A stretch of 64,000 nucleotides of DNA. It comes from an uncultured Bacteroidota bacterium (GTDB lineage Bacteria > Bacteroidota > Bacteroidia > Flavobacteriales > Flavobacteriaceae). The translations under genes and the position numbers were made by a program. The stretch's first letter is position 1, and every line of letters begins with the position of its first letter. The notes beneath the pieces are model-generated. The model had not been told where the DNA came from. It did not search any database and saw nothing but the letters and a program-made list of their open reading frames with translations. Location: NCBI GenBank assembly GCA_902598525.1, contig CACKBZ010000002.1, positions 124,001 through 188,000 of the forward strand. Reading direction: 5' to 3'. This document shows positions 53,511 through 63,550 of the stretch, piece after piece.

Positions 53511-55250
53511 TTAGTCAAAATAATTTTGTAATTGATCATAAATCAATTTACCTCTTGATTTACCCAGGTAGTCTATTAATTCGTTCTCCTCAGCATTCCT
53601 TAATCTTTTAAATGATTTATACTTTTTTAAAAGTTTATCTTTTAAAACTGGACCAACACCTTTGATTGTATCTATTCCAGACTTTAATGCATTCTTACTT
53701 CTTCTATTTCTGTGAAATTTAATAGCAAATCTATGCGCCTCATTTCTTAACTGTTGAATTAGTTTTAAAGTCTCAGATTTTTTATCAATATATAGCGGAA
53801 GTTTATCATTTGGCTTATAAATTTCTTCAAGCTTTTTTGCAATACCAATTATCGCAATATCATTTTCTAACCCTAATTTTTTGATACTTTTTAGCCCAGA
53901 TGAAAGTTGCCCTTTGCCACCGTCAACTATAATTAAGTTTGGTAAAGGTTCTTTCTCTTCCGAAAGTCTTTTAAGTCTTCTATATATCACCTGTTCCATT
54001 GAGGCAAAATCATCAGGCCCATGAATATTTTGAATTTTAAATTGTCTATAGTCTTTTTTAGATGGCTTACCATTTTTAAAAACAACACATGATGCAACAG
54101 GATTAGTTCCACCAAGGTTTGAATTGTCAAAACACTCTATGTGAGCAGGGTTTTTATCTAACTGCAAATCCTTTTTTGCCTGTTGCAAAATTCGATTTAT
54201 ATGAGCCTCAGGATCAACAATTCTTGTCTGCTTTAATTTATCTATTCTGTAGAATTTTGCATTTCTTTCGGAAAGATCTACCAATCTCTTTTTATCCCCA
54301 CTTTTTGGTACAGTAAGTTTAATTGATTTTGGAAGATTAATTTCAAAAGGAACAATTACTTCTTTACTCTCAGAAGAAAACCTTTGTTTAAGATCAATAA
54401 TCGCTAATCTTAGTATTTCAGCATCAGTCTCCTCTAGCTTTTTTTTAACCTCTAAAGTAAATGATCTGATTACTGCACCATAAGAAATTTGAAGGAAATT
54501 TATATAGGCATATAACTCATCAGAAACCAAAGCAAAAACATCAACATTACTAATTTTAGAATTTACAATTGTTGATTTAGCTTGATAATTTTTTAATATA
54601 TCAATCTTCTCTTTAATATCTTGTGCTTTCTCATATTCTAAATTTTTAGATAAACTATTCATTTTAAGTTTCAGATCAAAAATAGACTTCTTAAAATTAC
54701 CTTTGATTAAATATCTGATAGATTTAATATTATCTGAAAACTTAATTTTTATCGTTTCTTCGGTTTCTTTTTTTATGAGATGATTTAATTCATGATTTAA
54801 AAAAGGGTAGATATCCTTAATTAGTTTAATCAGAAACCTAGCACTATATACATTTGTGAAAGGACCATAGTACTCTCCTCTTCTATTTTCAATTTTTCGA
54901 GTATAAAATATGTTTGGGATAGGCTCTTTTACAATACACACCCATGGATATGATTTATCGTCTTTCAAAAGAATATTATATTTAGGTTGATACTTTTTTA
55001 TCAAATTATTCTCTAACAATAATGCATCCATTTCACTATCAACAACTATTTTTTCAATTTTCCATATATTACTTACGAGCATTCTTGTTTTTTTACTTTC
55101 GTGATTCTTAGTAAAGTAAGATGAGACCCTTTTTTTTAGGTTTTTTGCTTTACCTATATAGATGATTTTATTATCAATATCAAAAAATTGATAAACTCCA
55201 GGCTCATTAGGAAATGATTTAGCGAGTATGTGTAGTTTACTGTCTTTCAC
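53511..55250 (-). CDS. uvrC: UvrABC excinuclease subunit C
   Basis: UvrC makes both incisions in nucleotide excision repair. The GIY-YIG domain is at the start (PGVYQFFDIDNKIIYIGKAKNLKKRV), a UVR motif near 190-215 (LKMNSLSKNLEYEKAQDIKEKID), the RNase-H-like catalytic domain contains HIECFDNSNLGGTNPVASCVVF and LIIVDGGKGQL, and the C-terminus has the helix-hairpin-helix pair (GIDTIKGVGPVLKDKLLKKYKS). The length of 579 is normal. It is divergent from the cyclo-ligase gene. Confidence 0.97.
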   Translation of the reverse strand: MKDSKLHILAKSFPNEPGVYQFFDIDNKIIYIGKAKNLKKRVSSYFTKNHESKKTRMLVSNIWKIEKIVVDSEMDALLLENNLIKKYQPKYNILLKDDKSYPWVCIVKEPIPNIFYTRKIENRRGEYYGPFTNVYSARFLIKLIKDIYPFLNHELNHLIKKETEETIKIKFSDNIKSIRYLIKGNFKKSIFDLKLKMNSLSKNLEYEKAQDIKEKIDILKNYQAKSTIVNSKISNVDVFALVSDELYAYINFLQISYGAVIRSFTLEVKKKLEETDAEILRLAIIDLKQRFSSESKEVIVPFEINLPKSIKLTVPKSGDKKRLVDLSERNAKFYRIDKLKQTRIVDPEAHINRILQQAKKDLQLDKNPAHIECFDNSNLGGTNPVASCVVFKNGKPSKKDYRQFKIQNIHGPDDFASMEQVIYRRLKRLSEEKEPLPNLIIVDGGKGQLSSGLKSIKKLGLENDIAIIGIAKKLEEIYKPNDKLPLYIDKKSETLKLIQQLRNEAHRFAIKFHRNRRSKNALKSGIDTIKGVGPVLKDKLLKKYKSFKRLRNAEENELIDYLGKSRGKLIYDQLQNYFD

Positions 55251-55290
55251 TAGAACAAAATTAAACCTATTTTAGATTAAAATATGTAAA

Positions 55291-55860
55291 GTGATATTTA
55301 ACAATAAAATTTATTTAAGGACAAAATACTTACATGAAAGACTTTCTATGGAAAAAAAAGAAGTTAACCGTTTAAGTTATAGTGTAACTAATAAATTACA
55401 AAGATTAAAAATATGGGATAAAACTTATTACCATATTTATAATTCCATTGAAAAAAACAATGAATTAAGTACATATTTCTTGATAAACTTTTTATTTGCT
55501 GAACAGAAACAAATAATTATTCCTAAAATTCAAAATAATAGACTTATTCATTTTAACATTGATCATAGCACAAATTTTGAGTTAAATAATTTTGGAATAA
55601 AAGAACCTATTGATGGAACTCAAATAGATATTGAAAAAATAGAAATAATATTTGTTCCTTTAATTATTTTTGATTTGTCAGGTCATAGAGTGGGATATGG
55701 AAAAGGTTATTATGACAGATTTCTTAAATCATTAAATTCAGATACATTAAAAATAGGACTATCACTGTTTGAACCAGTTGAAGAAATACTTGACATAAAC
55801 AATTATGACATTAGCATGAATATTTGCGTAACACCAAATTCAATTTATAATTTTAAATAA
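55291..55860 (+). CDS. 5-formyltetrahydrofolate cyclo-ligase
   Basis: The enzyme turns 5-formyl-THF into 5,10-methenyl-THF with ATP. The C-terminal signature IFVPLIIFDLSGHRVGYGKGYYDRFL is characteristic. The N-terminus (IYLRTKYLHERLS) fits the family. The start is a GTG at 55291, which is uncertain. The length of 189 is normal. It converges on lspA, the two stops being 5 bases apart. Confidence 0.93.
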   Translation: MIFNNKIYLRTKYLHERLSMEKKEVNRLSYSVTNKLQRLKIWDKTYYHIYNSIEKNNELSTYFLINFLFAEQKQIIIPKIQNNRLIHFNIDHSTNFELNNFGIKEPIDGTQIDIEKIEIIFVPLIIFDLSGHRVGYGKGYYDRFLKSLNSDTLKIGLSLFEPVEEILDINNYDISMNICVTPNSIYNFK

Positions 55861-55865
55861 AATTT

Positions 55866-56504
55866 TTAGACTTTATTATTAAATAATAATAGTATAAGAA
55901 CTCCAGTGCTTATATATGAATCTGCAAGATTGAAAACATATTCAAAAAATGTATACTCTTGACCTCCAATATAAGGAATCCATTCAGGCCATATCCATGT
56001 TGCTAATGGAAACTGAATCATATCAACAACACTTCCATAAAAAAGTGGTGCATATCCAAGCTCAGGGAATAAAGTCGCAACTTGTCCAATGCTCGAAGAA
56101 AAAATAACACCATAAAATACTGAGTCAATTAGATTACCAATTGCTCCAGCTAATATCAAACATAAACAAAACACCAATAGTTGAGAATTTTTCTTTCTAA
56201 TTATATTCCTCAGCCATAAACTAATACCTATGCAAGCAAAAATTCTAAATAATGTTAGGATTAGCTTTGCAGAATTATCATCAAGAAATGGCAATAATGT
56301 ATTTAATCTTGCCCCCATTGCCATACCTTTATTTTCGATAAATAAGAGTTTAAAAAACCCCAAATCAATTATTGGAGACTCACCGAAAATAGTCAATGGA
56401 TAGTTTAATTTTATATAAAACTTAACTAATTGATCCAAGAATATTAAAGCTAAAATTAGAATTAATGACTTTTTAGCATCAATATTTTTAACGAAAGGAA
56501 TCAA
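55866..56504 (-). CDS. lspA: Lipoprotein signal peptidase (signal peptidase II)
   Basis: LspA removes signal peptides from prolipoproteins. The four membrane helices are clear, with LDQLVKFYI near the N-terminus, FIENKGMAMG, GAIGNLIDSVFYG and GSVVDMIQFP followed by FEYVFNLADSYISTGVLILL; the two catalytic aspartates sit in GSVVD and NLADS. The length of 212 is somewhat longer than E. coli (164), with an insertion between helices 3 and 4, which I recall as usual in Bacteroidota. It is last in an ileS-DksA-like-lspA operon and serves the several lipoproteins in this window. Confidence 0.95.
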   Translation of the reverse strand: MIPFVKNIDAKKSLILILALIFLDQLVKFYIKLNYPLTIFGESPIIDLGFFKLLFIENKGMAMGARLNTLLPFLDDNSAKLILTLFRIFACIGISLWLRNIIRKKNSQLLVFCLCLILAGAIGNLIDSVFYGVIFSSSIGQVATLFPELGYAPLFYGSVVDMIQFPLATWIWPEWIPYIGGQEYTFFEYVFNLADSYISTGVLILLLFNNKV

Positions 56505-56515
56505 GTTTTCAATTT

Positions 56516-56899
56516 TTAGTTTTGAATATTTTTGGCTTCAATACTTAGAGTAGCATGAGGAACTATTTTAAGTCTTTTTTTATTGATAAGCTTTCCAGTG
56601 ACCCTACATACACCATAAGTTTTATTTTCTATTCTAACTAATGCATTTTTTAAATCTCTAATAAATTTCTCTTGCCTTAGGGCTAGTTGAGTATTTGCCT
56701 CCTTTGACATTGTTTCCGAACCTTCCTCAAATGACTTAAAAGTAGGCGAAGTATCATCTGTACCATTATTACTATCATTCATATAAGCACTCTTTAGTAG
56801 GTCTAAGTCATTTTTTGCTTTTTCAATCTTTTCATTAATAATTTTTCTGAAACTTTCTAATTCTTTATCCGAATATCTGTTTTTTGAACTTTTACTCAT
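56516..56899 (-). CDS. TraR/DksA-family protein lacking most zinc cysteines
   Basis: The 127-residue protein has the coiled-coil of the DksA family (YSDKELESFRKIINEKIEKAKNDLDLLKSAYM) and a C-terminal domain RIENKTYGVCRVTGKLINKKRLKIVPHATLSIEAK. In DksA that domain holds a C4 zinc site; here only one cysteine, in GVCRVTG, remains. It presumably still contacts RNA polymerase, but this is an inference. It sits between ileS and lspA, 1 base after ileS. Confidence 0.88.
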   Translation of the reverse strand: MSKSSKNRYSDKELESFRKIINEKIEKAKNDLDLLKSAYMNDSNNGTDDTSPTFKSFEEGSETMSKEANTQLALRQEKFIRDLKNALVRIENKTYGVCRVTGKLINKKRLKIVPHATLSIEAKNIQN

Positions 56900-56900
56900 T

Positions 56901-59900
56901 TTAAATTTTGTTTATAGTTATTACAGTATTAATATCATCAAACTCTAAAGTTTCTCCTTCATCTTCAAAATTCTCGCTAAAATATAATTTATTTGCCAAT
57001 GTTTCACCTTTGATATAATCTAAATTTAACTTAATTGCATTTTCTAGTTTCTGAGATTTTTTAATGTTAATCTCAATTTTATCTGTTACGTCAAGACCTT
57101 TACTTTTTCTTAAATTTTGAATCCTGTTTACAAGCTCTCTTGCAATACCTTCATTTATTAGACTATCATTTAGTTTTAGATCTAAAGCAATAGTTATTCC
57201 ATTGCCACTTGCAACAGATAAGCCCTCTATATCTTTATAGTTAATTTCGACATCATCAAGGTAAATAATTACATCAGTATCATCAATTTTAAAAGTTGAC
57301 TCTCCTTTATTCTCGAAAGCTTCAATTTCATCCTGAGAAAAATCTCTTATTCTTGAGGCAACACTATTAATTATTGCCCCATATTTTGGACCAAGAACCT
57401 TGAAATTGGGTTTAAGTTCTTTTATAAGTAATGAATCTTTATTGTCAAGGAATTCAATAGATTTTACATTTATTTCTGAAATTATTTGAGCCTTTGCATT
57501 CTCTATATCTTGTTTTTCATATTTATCCTTAACTGGTATTATAATTTTATTTAGTGGCTGTCTAACTTTAAGCTTTTCTTTTTTTCTAATTGAAAGAGCA
57601 AGTGAGCAAATACTTCTTATTTGATTTATCTTTTTTTCCAGTTTACTATCAATTAATTTGCCTTCTGACACAGGAAATTTAGATAGATGAATTGACTCAT
57701 ACTCTTCCTTTTCAGAAACAGTGTTTAAACACTGATAAATAAACTCAGCATAGAAAGGTGCTATAGGAGAAATAAGCTTACCTACTGTGCATAAACATTC
57801 ATAAAGGGTCTGATAGGCTGATATTTTATCGTTATTATATTCTCCTTTCCAAAACCTTCTTCTGGATAACCTAACATACCAGTTACTCAGTTTTTCTTGT
57901 ACGAAATCATTAATTTCTCTTGCAGCAGGAGTAAGCTCGTAATTTTCATAATAATTATCAACTTTTTTCACTAAAGAGTTTAGTTCAGATATTATCCACT
58001 GATCTAGCTCTGATCTAGCTTCAATTTTTATAATATTTTCTTCAAATGAAAAATTATCAATATTTGCATAGAGACTAAAAAAACTGTAAACATTATGTAA
58101 AGTTCCAAAAAACTTTCTTTTAATCTCAGCCACTCCTTCCTCATCAAACTTTAAATTATCCCATGGATTTGAGTTTGAAATCATATACCATCTCACTGCA
58201 TCAGCTCCATAATTATTAATCATTTTAAATGGATCAACTGCATTTCCTAATCTTTTGGACATTTTTTGTCCATTTTTATCCAGAACTAAACCGTTCGAGA
58301 CTACATTTTTGTATGAAATTGAGTCAAATATTAAGGTTGATATAGCATGAAGAGTATAGAACCAACCTCTGGTTTGGTCTACCCCTTCAGCTATAAAATC
58401 AGCTGGGAAACTGATTTTATTGTCAATTAAATCTTTATTCTCAAAGGGATAATGTAATTGAGCGTAAGGCATAGAGCCTGAATCAAACCAAACATCAATA
58501 ATATCTTTTTCCCTCCTCATAGGCTTCCCCTTGCTGGATGTTAAAATTATTTCATCAACAATATCTTTATGTAAATCAATATTTAAATAATTCTCCTTTG
58601 ACATATCACCAATTATAAAATCGGAATATGGATTTGATGACATTAAACCTTTTTTAATTGAAACTTCAATTTCATTTATAAGTTCTTCTGAGGAACCAAT
58701 TACTTTTGTTTCTTTTCCATCTTCATCACTCCAAATTGGTAATGGTATTCCCCAGAATCTTGATCTAGAGAGATTCCAATCGTTAGCAGATTTTAACCAG
58801 TTTCCAAATCTACCTTCACCTGTTGATTTTGGTTTCCAATTTATTTCTTTATTTAATTCAAACATTCTGTTTGATAGGCTACACATTTTTATAAACCAAG
58901 ACTCCATAGGATAATATAAAACTGGTTTATCAGTTCTCCAGCAATGGGGATATGAATGAGAATATTTCTCAACTTTGAAAGCTAAATTTAATTCTTTAAG
59001 TCTAATTGCTATCTCAACATCCACTGATTTTTCAGGAACAGAATTAGAATCATAATAATCATTTTTTACATATTTACCGCTTACTAATCCAATGCCTTCT
59101 ATGAACTTTCCTTTTAAGTCAACAATTGGAACTTTATTGCCATTTTTATCAAAAACTTGTAATGGTGGTACTTCAGGATTAGCATTTTTTGCAGCTTTGT
59201 AATCATCAGCTCCAAATGTTGGTGCAGTATGAACAATTCCTGTTCCATCCTCAGTAGTTACAAAGTCACCACTAATGATGCGAAATGCATTTTCTGGATT
59301 ATCCAACGGAAGAGGAGACTCATCCCAAATTCTTTCATAATTTATATTCTCTAGATCCTCTCCTAACAATTCGTGAAATTTTAAAAATGGAATTTTTGAT
59401 TGATTTTTATCAAACGAGTTTAATTCCGTTTCTGACTTTACCTCGAAGAAATTTTTAGAAAATATTTTATCAATCAGTTTAGTGGCTAATACTACTGTTA
59501 TCTTATCTTTTGTATACTGATTATATGTCTTTATGAAACTATAATTAATTTTTTTCCCTATAGTTAGCGCCGTATTTGATGGAAGAGTCCAAGGTGTTGT
59601 TGTCCATGCAAGAAAATAAAAAGGATATAAATTAATTAACTCATTTGAAAGGCCCTCTTTCTTACATTTAAATTGTGCAACAATGGAGGTATCGCTGATT
59701 TCTTTGTATGCGCCAGGTTGATTTAGTTCGTGTGAGCTAAGCCCTGATCCTGCTGCAGGAGAATATGGCTGAACTGTATAGCCTTTATAAATTAAATTCT
59801 TGCTATATATCTCCTTAATAATCCACCAAACGGATTCCATGTATTTTGAGTGGAATGTTACATAAGGATCAGACATATCAATCCAATAACCCATCTCTTT

Positions 59901-60302
59901 TGTTAGTGATTCCCAATCAGAAGTATACTTCATAACCGCCCTCTTGCATGCATTGTTATATTCTGAAATTGTTATCTTTTCACCAATATCATCCTTAGAA
60001 ATTCCAAGCTCTTTTTCAACCCCTAATTCAACAGGAAGTCCATGCGTATCCCATCCAGCTTTTCTCTTTACATTATATCCTTTTAGTGTTTTATATCTGC
60101 AAAAAGCGTCTTTTATTGTTCTTGCCATTACATGATGAATCCCAGGCATTCCATTTGCAGATGGTGGGCCTTCAAAAAACACAAAACTCTTCTTCTTTTC
60201 TCTTTTAGAGGATTTAGAAAATATATTGTTTTTGACCCAAAAAACTTCAATGTCTTTTGCAATTGAACTTAGTGAGAAGTTTTTTAATTCTTTAAATCCC
60301 AT
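56901..60302 (-). CDS. ileS: Isoleucyl-tRNA synthetase
   Basis: A large class I synthetase of 1133 residues. The HIGH-type motif is in EGPPSANGMPGIHHVMART (GIHH) and the KMSKS loop in LDKNGQKMSKRLGNAVDP. The editing domain contains WTTTPWTLPSNTALTIG. The C-terminus has an extended anticodon-binding part and no obvious zinc finger, a type-2 feature common in Bacteroidota. It is the first gene of an operon with the DksA-like gene and lspA. Confidence 0.97.
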   Translation of the reverse strand: MGFKELKNFSLSSIAKDIEVFWVKNNIFSKSSKREKKKSFVFFEGPPSANGMPGIHHVMARTIKDAFCRYKTLKGYNVKRKAGWDTHGLPVELGVEKELGISKDDIGEKITISEYNNACKRAVMKYTSDWESLTKEMGYWIDMSDPYVTFHSKYMESVWWIIKEIYSKNLIYKGYTVQPYSPAAGSGLSSHELNQPGAYKEISDTSIVAQFKCKKEGLSNELINLYPFYFLAWTTTPWTLPSNTALTIGKKINYSFIKTYNQYTKDKITVVLATKLIDKIFSKNFFEVKSETELNSFDKNQSKIPFLKFHELLGEDLENINYERIWDESPLPLDNPENAFRIISGDFVTTEDGTGIVHTAPTFGADDYKAAKNANPEVPPLQVFDKNGNKVPIVDLKGKFIEGIGLVSGKYVKNDYYDSNSVPEKSVDVEIAIRLKELNLAFKVEKYSHSYPHCWRTDKPVLYYPMESWFIKMCSLSNRMFELNKEINWKPKSTGEGRFGNWLKSANDWNLSRSRFWGIPLPIWSDEDGKETKVIGSSEELINEIEVSIKKGLMSSNPYSDFIIGDMSKENYLNIDLHKDIVDEIILTSSKGKPMRREKDIIDVWFDSGSMPYAQLHYPFENKDLIDNKISFPADFIAEGVDQTRGWFYTLHAISTLIFDSISYKNVVSNGLVLDKNGQKMSKRLGNAVDPFKMINNYGADAVRWYMISNSNPWDNLKFDEEGVAEIKRKFFGTLHNVYSFFSLYANIDNFSFEENIIKIEARSELDQWIISELNSLVKKVDNYYENYELTPAAREINDFVQEKLSNWYVRLSRRRFWKGEYNNDKISAYQTLYECLCTVGKLISPIAPFYAEFIYQCLNTVSEKEEYESIHLSKFPVSEGKLIDSKLEKKINQIRSICSLALSIRKKEKLKVRQPLNKIIIPVKDKYEKQDIENAKAQIISEINVKSIEFLDNKDSLLIKELKPNFKVLGPKYGAIINSVASRIRDFSQDEIEAFENKGESTFKIDDTDVIIYLDDVEINYKDIEGLSVASGNGITIALDLKLNDSLINEGIARELVNRIQNLRKSKGLDVTDKIEINIKKSQKLENAIKLNLDYIKGETLANKLYFSENFEDEGETLEFDDINTVITINKI

Positions 60303-60363
60303 TAATCCTATAATTAAGGGTGAAATTAATGATTTTAGATCAAAACAAAGTTAATTCGGTGCT

Positions 60364-62868
60364 TTATAATTTAAGATTTAATCCTGCCTGGATTGATCTG
60401 CCAGGAGCTGAAATTCCTGAGGCAAATGTTCTGTAATGATTATCAAAAATATTTGATATTCCTAATCTCAATGTAGAATTTGATGATATTTTTTTACTTC
60501 CATAAATTGAAAAATCAGACCATTTGGGCATTCCAATAAAGGTCTTTATTCCATTATTATCATAAATAAAGGGTGTTTCATCAAGCCCATCTTCTCCACC
60601 AAAACTATATTCATTTGGATTTTTTGAATCACTAAACTTATAAATAGCTCTAACTGTAAGATCTTTTTCTTTATAGTTTAGTGATACTGAACCAAACATT
60701 GGTGAAATTGATGGAAGTGGACCATATGTTTCATTATTATCTCCTTTTGTATAAGTTAGGTTGTAATCAATTTTAAAATTTCTATTGAGATTATTGAAAC
60801 CATCTAATGAAAACCCATGAATAAACCTATTGCCTAAATTTTTATTGGCGATTGTAATTACTTCTTCATCATTGTAGATTATTGTGCTTAGATCCGAAGT
60901 TGTTTTATCAGAGAAAACAGTGTATTCTGCTCTTCCTATGTGCCTAGAAATAATTGTGCTAAATCCTCTTATTGATATATAATTGTTATTATCAAGAGAT
61001 TTATAATCAATTCCTAGGTCAAGATTGTAAGCATACTCTGGCTTTAAAAATGTATTTGGTACAACCAATAAGCCGTTATTTTCTCTAATTTTTCCAATGT
61101 CATCAATATTAGGATTTCTAAATCCACTTGATAAAACTGTATTAATTTGAATCTTTTTGCTTGGCCTTAACTTCATTGATACTGTAGTTGTTAGTGCTTT
61201 TGAATTTAAATCAACTTTTGACAATTGAGGATTCACAGAAACTATATCATTCCAACTTGCTTTTAATCTTGTAAATGTTAACCTAGTTCCAATATTAAAA
61301 GTGAAAAATTCACTCAAATTCCATGACCAGTTTAAATATGATGCAAAGCTTGTATATGAACTTCCATCACTAGGGTACCTTGTAGGTATTGCAAATTTTT
61401 GGCTCACTCCAATAATCTCATTTCCATCTATATCTAGGACTCTATCATATGCTTTGGAATAATTATAATTATATGTTGTTTCTATTCCATATGAAACTGT
61501 ATGTCCATTATTAAATGATGTATCAAAATCACCATTTAAACTAAAAACCTTTAAATCCTCAATTTGGTGAGATCTATTCAATGAGTTAAATTTTCTTTTG
61601 ATTCTACTTTCATTAATTTTTTGGAATCCAAAAGTTATAACTCCTTTATCCATAAATTTTTTATTGGGAAAAACTCTTAAACTTGGAGAAATTAACAATC
61701 GTTTTTGAGGACCATAATACCACTCACTATATTTTAATGAATTATCTTTTGGAATACTTAATTGATCAAATCGATCAATATCACTAGACTCAGAGAATTG
61801 AATATTTAAATTCAGGAGACTAGAATCTCCAAGATTAACTAAAAACTTTTGAAATAAATCAACCTGACTATATCCAGTGTTCCTCTGAATATTATTATCA
61901 CTATTTATAGATGGGTCAGAATAGTAGCTATATCTTGAATTTTTTGAATAAATTGGATTTAAGCCCCAGTCAGAGAAGCCATGATTTCTGTTTTTACCCA
62001 TTTTAATATCACCGTATTTTGATATTGAAATTGAAGTTATACTACCCCAGTTATCTGAGCTAAGCGAAGTGTTAAAATTGTTGGATACGCTGTTATTAGC
62101 TGAATTAAAGTTTGTTGTAAAGCTAGAAGAGATTTTTTCAGAATTTTTTAGAACAGGGTTCTTAGTATAGTAATGTATAACACCACCCATTGCATCTGAT
62201 CCATAACCAACTGAAGATGATCCAAATATAATCTCTGCTCTTTCGATATTATTTGGGTCAATGGTAATCGAATTCTGTAGATGGCCAGACCTATATATTG
62301 CATTATTCATTCTAACACCGTCAACAACAATTAAAACTCTATTAGCTTCAAAACCTCTTATGACAGGACTTCCACCTCCACCTTGACTTTTTTGAATTCT
62401 AACCCCAGGACTTAATTCTAGCATTTCTGCACCAGAGGAAGGTGATGAAATAAATAAATCTTCAGATTTAATCACTGAGACTTTTTCTGCGATTTGGTTT
62501 GCATTTGACGCAGATCTTGCAACAGATAAAATTACTTCATCGAGATTCTGATCCTCAGGATACAACAAAATAGTACTACCATTTTCTATATCCTTTACTA
62601 AGATTTCTAATAAAGAATAACCAAGTATTTGGAAATATAATTTTGTTTCAGTAGAAAATAAATCAAGATTTGCATTTCCATTTATATCACTTAATGTCGA
62701 TTTGTCTCTACTCTCGTTAAACACAGCAACATCTGACAGGATTTCATTGGTTTCACTGTCTCTTATAGTTATTTGCTGACTATAAGTAAAACTTAAAGAC
62801 AAAAAAACTATGAGACATATCTTAAAAGTCAACTTAATATTATTTAAAAATTTCACTAAAAACATCAA
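60364..62868 (-). CDS. TonB-dependent outer-membrane receptor with carboxypeptidase-like N-terminal domain
   Basis: A signal peptide (NIKLTFKICLIVFLSLSFTYSQ) is followed by a CarboxypepD_reg-like domain (ITIRDSETNEILSDVAVFNESRDKSTLSDINGNANLDL), then a plug with LELSPGVRIQKSQGGGGSPVIRGFEANRVLIVVDGVRMNNAIYRSGHLQNS, and a barrel ending GLNLKL. The plug layout resembles siderophore/heme/vitamin receptors rather than SusC. There is no SusD. It starts within the end of recO (29 bases) on the same strand, so it may be expressed from the gdhA-recO transcript. Confidence 0.92.
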   Translation of the reverse strand: MMFLVKFLNNIKLTFKICLIVFLSLSFTYSQQITIRDSETNEILSDVAVFNESRDKSTLSDINGNANLDLFSTETKLYFQILGYSLLEILVKDIENGSTILLYPEDQNLDEVILSVARSASNANQIAEKVSVIKSEDLFISSPSSGAEMLELSPGVRIQKSQGGGGSPVIRGFEANRVLIVVDGVRMNNAIYRSGHLQNSITIDPNNIERAEIIFGSSSVGYGSDAMGGVIHYYTKNPVLKNSEKISSSFTTNFNSANNSVSNNFNTSLSSDNWGSITSISISKYGDIKMGKNRNHGFSDWGLNPIYSKNSRYSYYSDPSINSDNNIQRNTGYSQVDLFQKFLVNLGDSSLLNLNIQFSESSDIDRFDQLSIPKDNSLKYSEWYYGPQKRLLISPSLRVFPNKKFMDKGVITFGFQKINESRIKRKFNSLNRSHQIEDLKVFSLNGDFDTSFNNGHTVSYGIETTYNYNYSKAYDRVLDIDGNEIIGVSQKFAIPTRYPSDGSSYTSFASYLNWSWNLSEFFTFNIGTRLTFTRLKASWNDIVSVNPQLSKVDLNSKALTTTVSMKLRPSKKIQINTVLSSGFRNPNIDDIGKIRENNGLLVVPNTFLKPEYAYNLDLGIDYKSLDNNNYISIRGFSTIISRHIGRAEYTVFSDKTTSDLSTIIYNDEEVITIANKNLGNRFIHGFSLDGFNNLNRNFKIDYNLTYTKGDNNETYGPLPSISPMFGSVSLNYKEKDLTVRAIYKFSDSKNPNEYSFGGEDGLDETPFIYDNNGIKTFIGMPKWSDFSIYGSKKISSNSTLRLGISNIFDNHYRTFASGISAPGRSIQAGLNLKL

Positions 62869-63549
62869 TTGACTTCGGGGTTTTAAACATCTGTAAATGT
62901 AAAGAATAATACTCGATTAAATAATTAAGTAATCTAGATCTGGACTTATTATTCATTTTTATATTTTTTAAATCCTCAAATTTCATGCCTAACATTTCCT
63001 TAAATATTTTAAAATCCTTGGTATCAATATATTTTGATAATGGTTTTTCATATGAGCTTGACCCTGATTCAAGATTAAAATAATTATCTGTTTCCTGACG
63101 AATATTAGGATAAAATCCTATATATCTTGTTAATTCAATGAGGAACTTAATGTGGAAATTATTACATGAATCTTGATCATCAAACCAGATTCTAAAAAAT
63201 TAAATAAGTTTTGATTTTGTTCACTTTCCTCTCTAAAGACACTTGCAAGAATTTCTGATAAAAAAATTATAATTGTACTTTTTTCTATACTTGAGTGTAA
63301 GCTCTTGTATAGTATTAATGGCTTTATTTCTTTAACATAACTAAGCCTATTTGATTTGCTAGGAGAAAAGTTTATGTTTATTAAGTTAAGAGGAAAGAAG
63401 TGAGCTTTACTAAACTTTGACTTTTTTGTTCCATAAACTCCTTTTACAATGAAGCTTTTTAATCCAATTTCCTCAAGATAACAAGATAAGATAATGCTTG
63501 TTTCACCATTCTTTATTGATTTTATAACAAAGCCTTTTGAGTTGGACAT
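62840..63549 (-). pseudogene. recO: DNA repair protein RecO, coding frame broken by a small deletion
   Basis: RecO anneals strands and helps load RecA. The N-terminal part (63130-63549, MSNSKGFVIKSIKNGETSIILSCYLEE) is the OB-fold. It shifts out of frame after FNFLES. The rest continues in another frame from 63187 as WFDDQDSCNNFHIKFLIELT, ending at a TAA at 62840-62842 (VFSEIFK). Aligned with the usual family pattern FLExSLxW, about 10 bases are missing near 63188. The total length, about 237 codons, fits intact RecO. A sequencing error, an assembly error or a real loss of function are all possible. The ORF track shows only the first part. Confidence 0.85.
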
Positions 63550-63550
63550 T

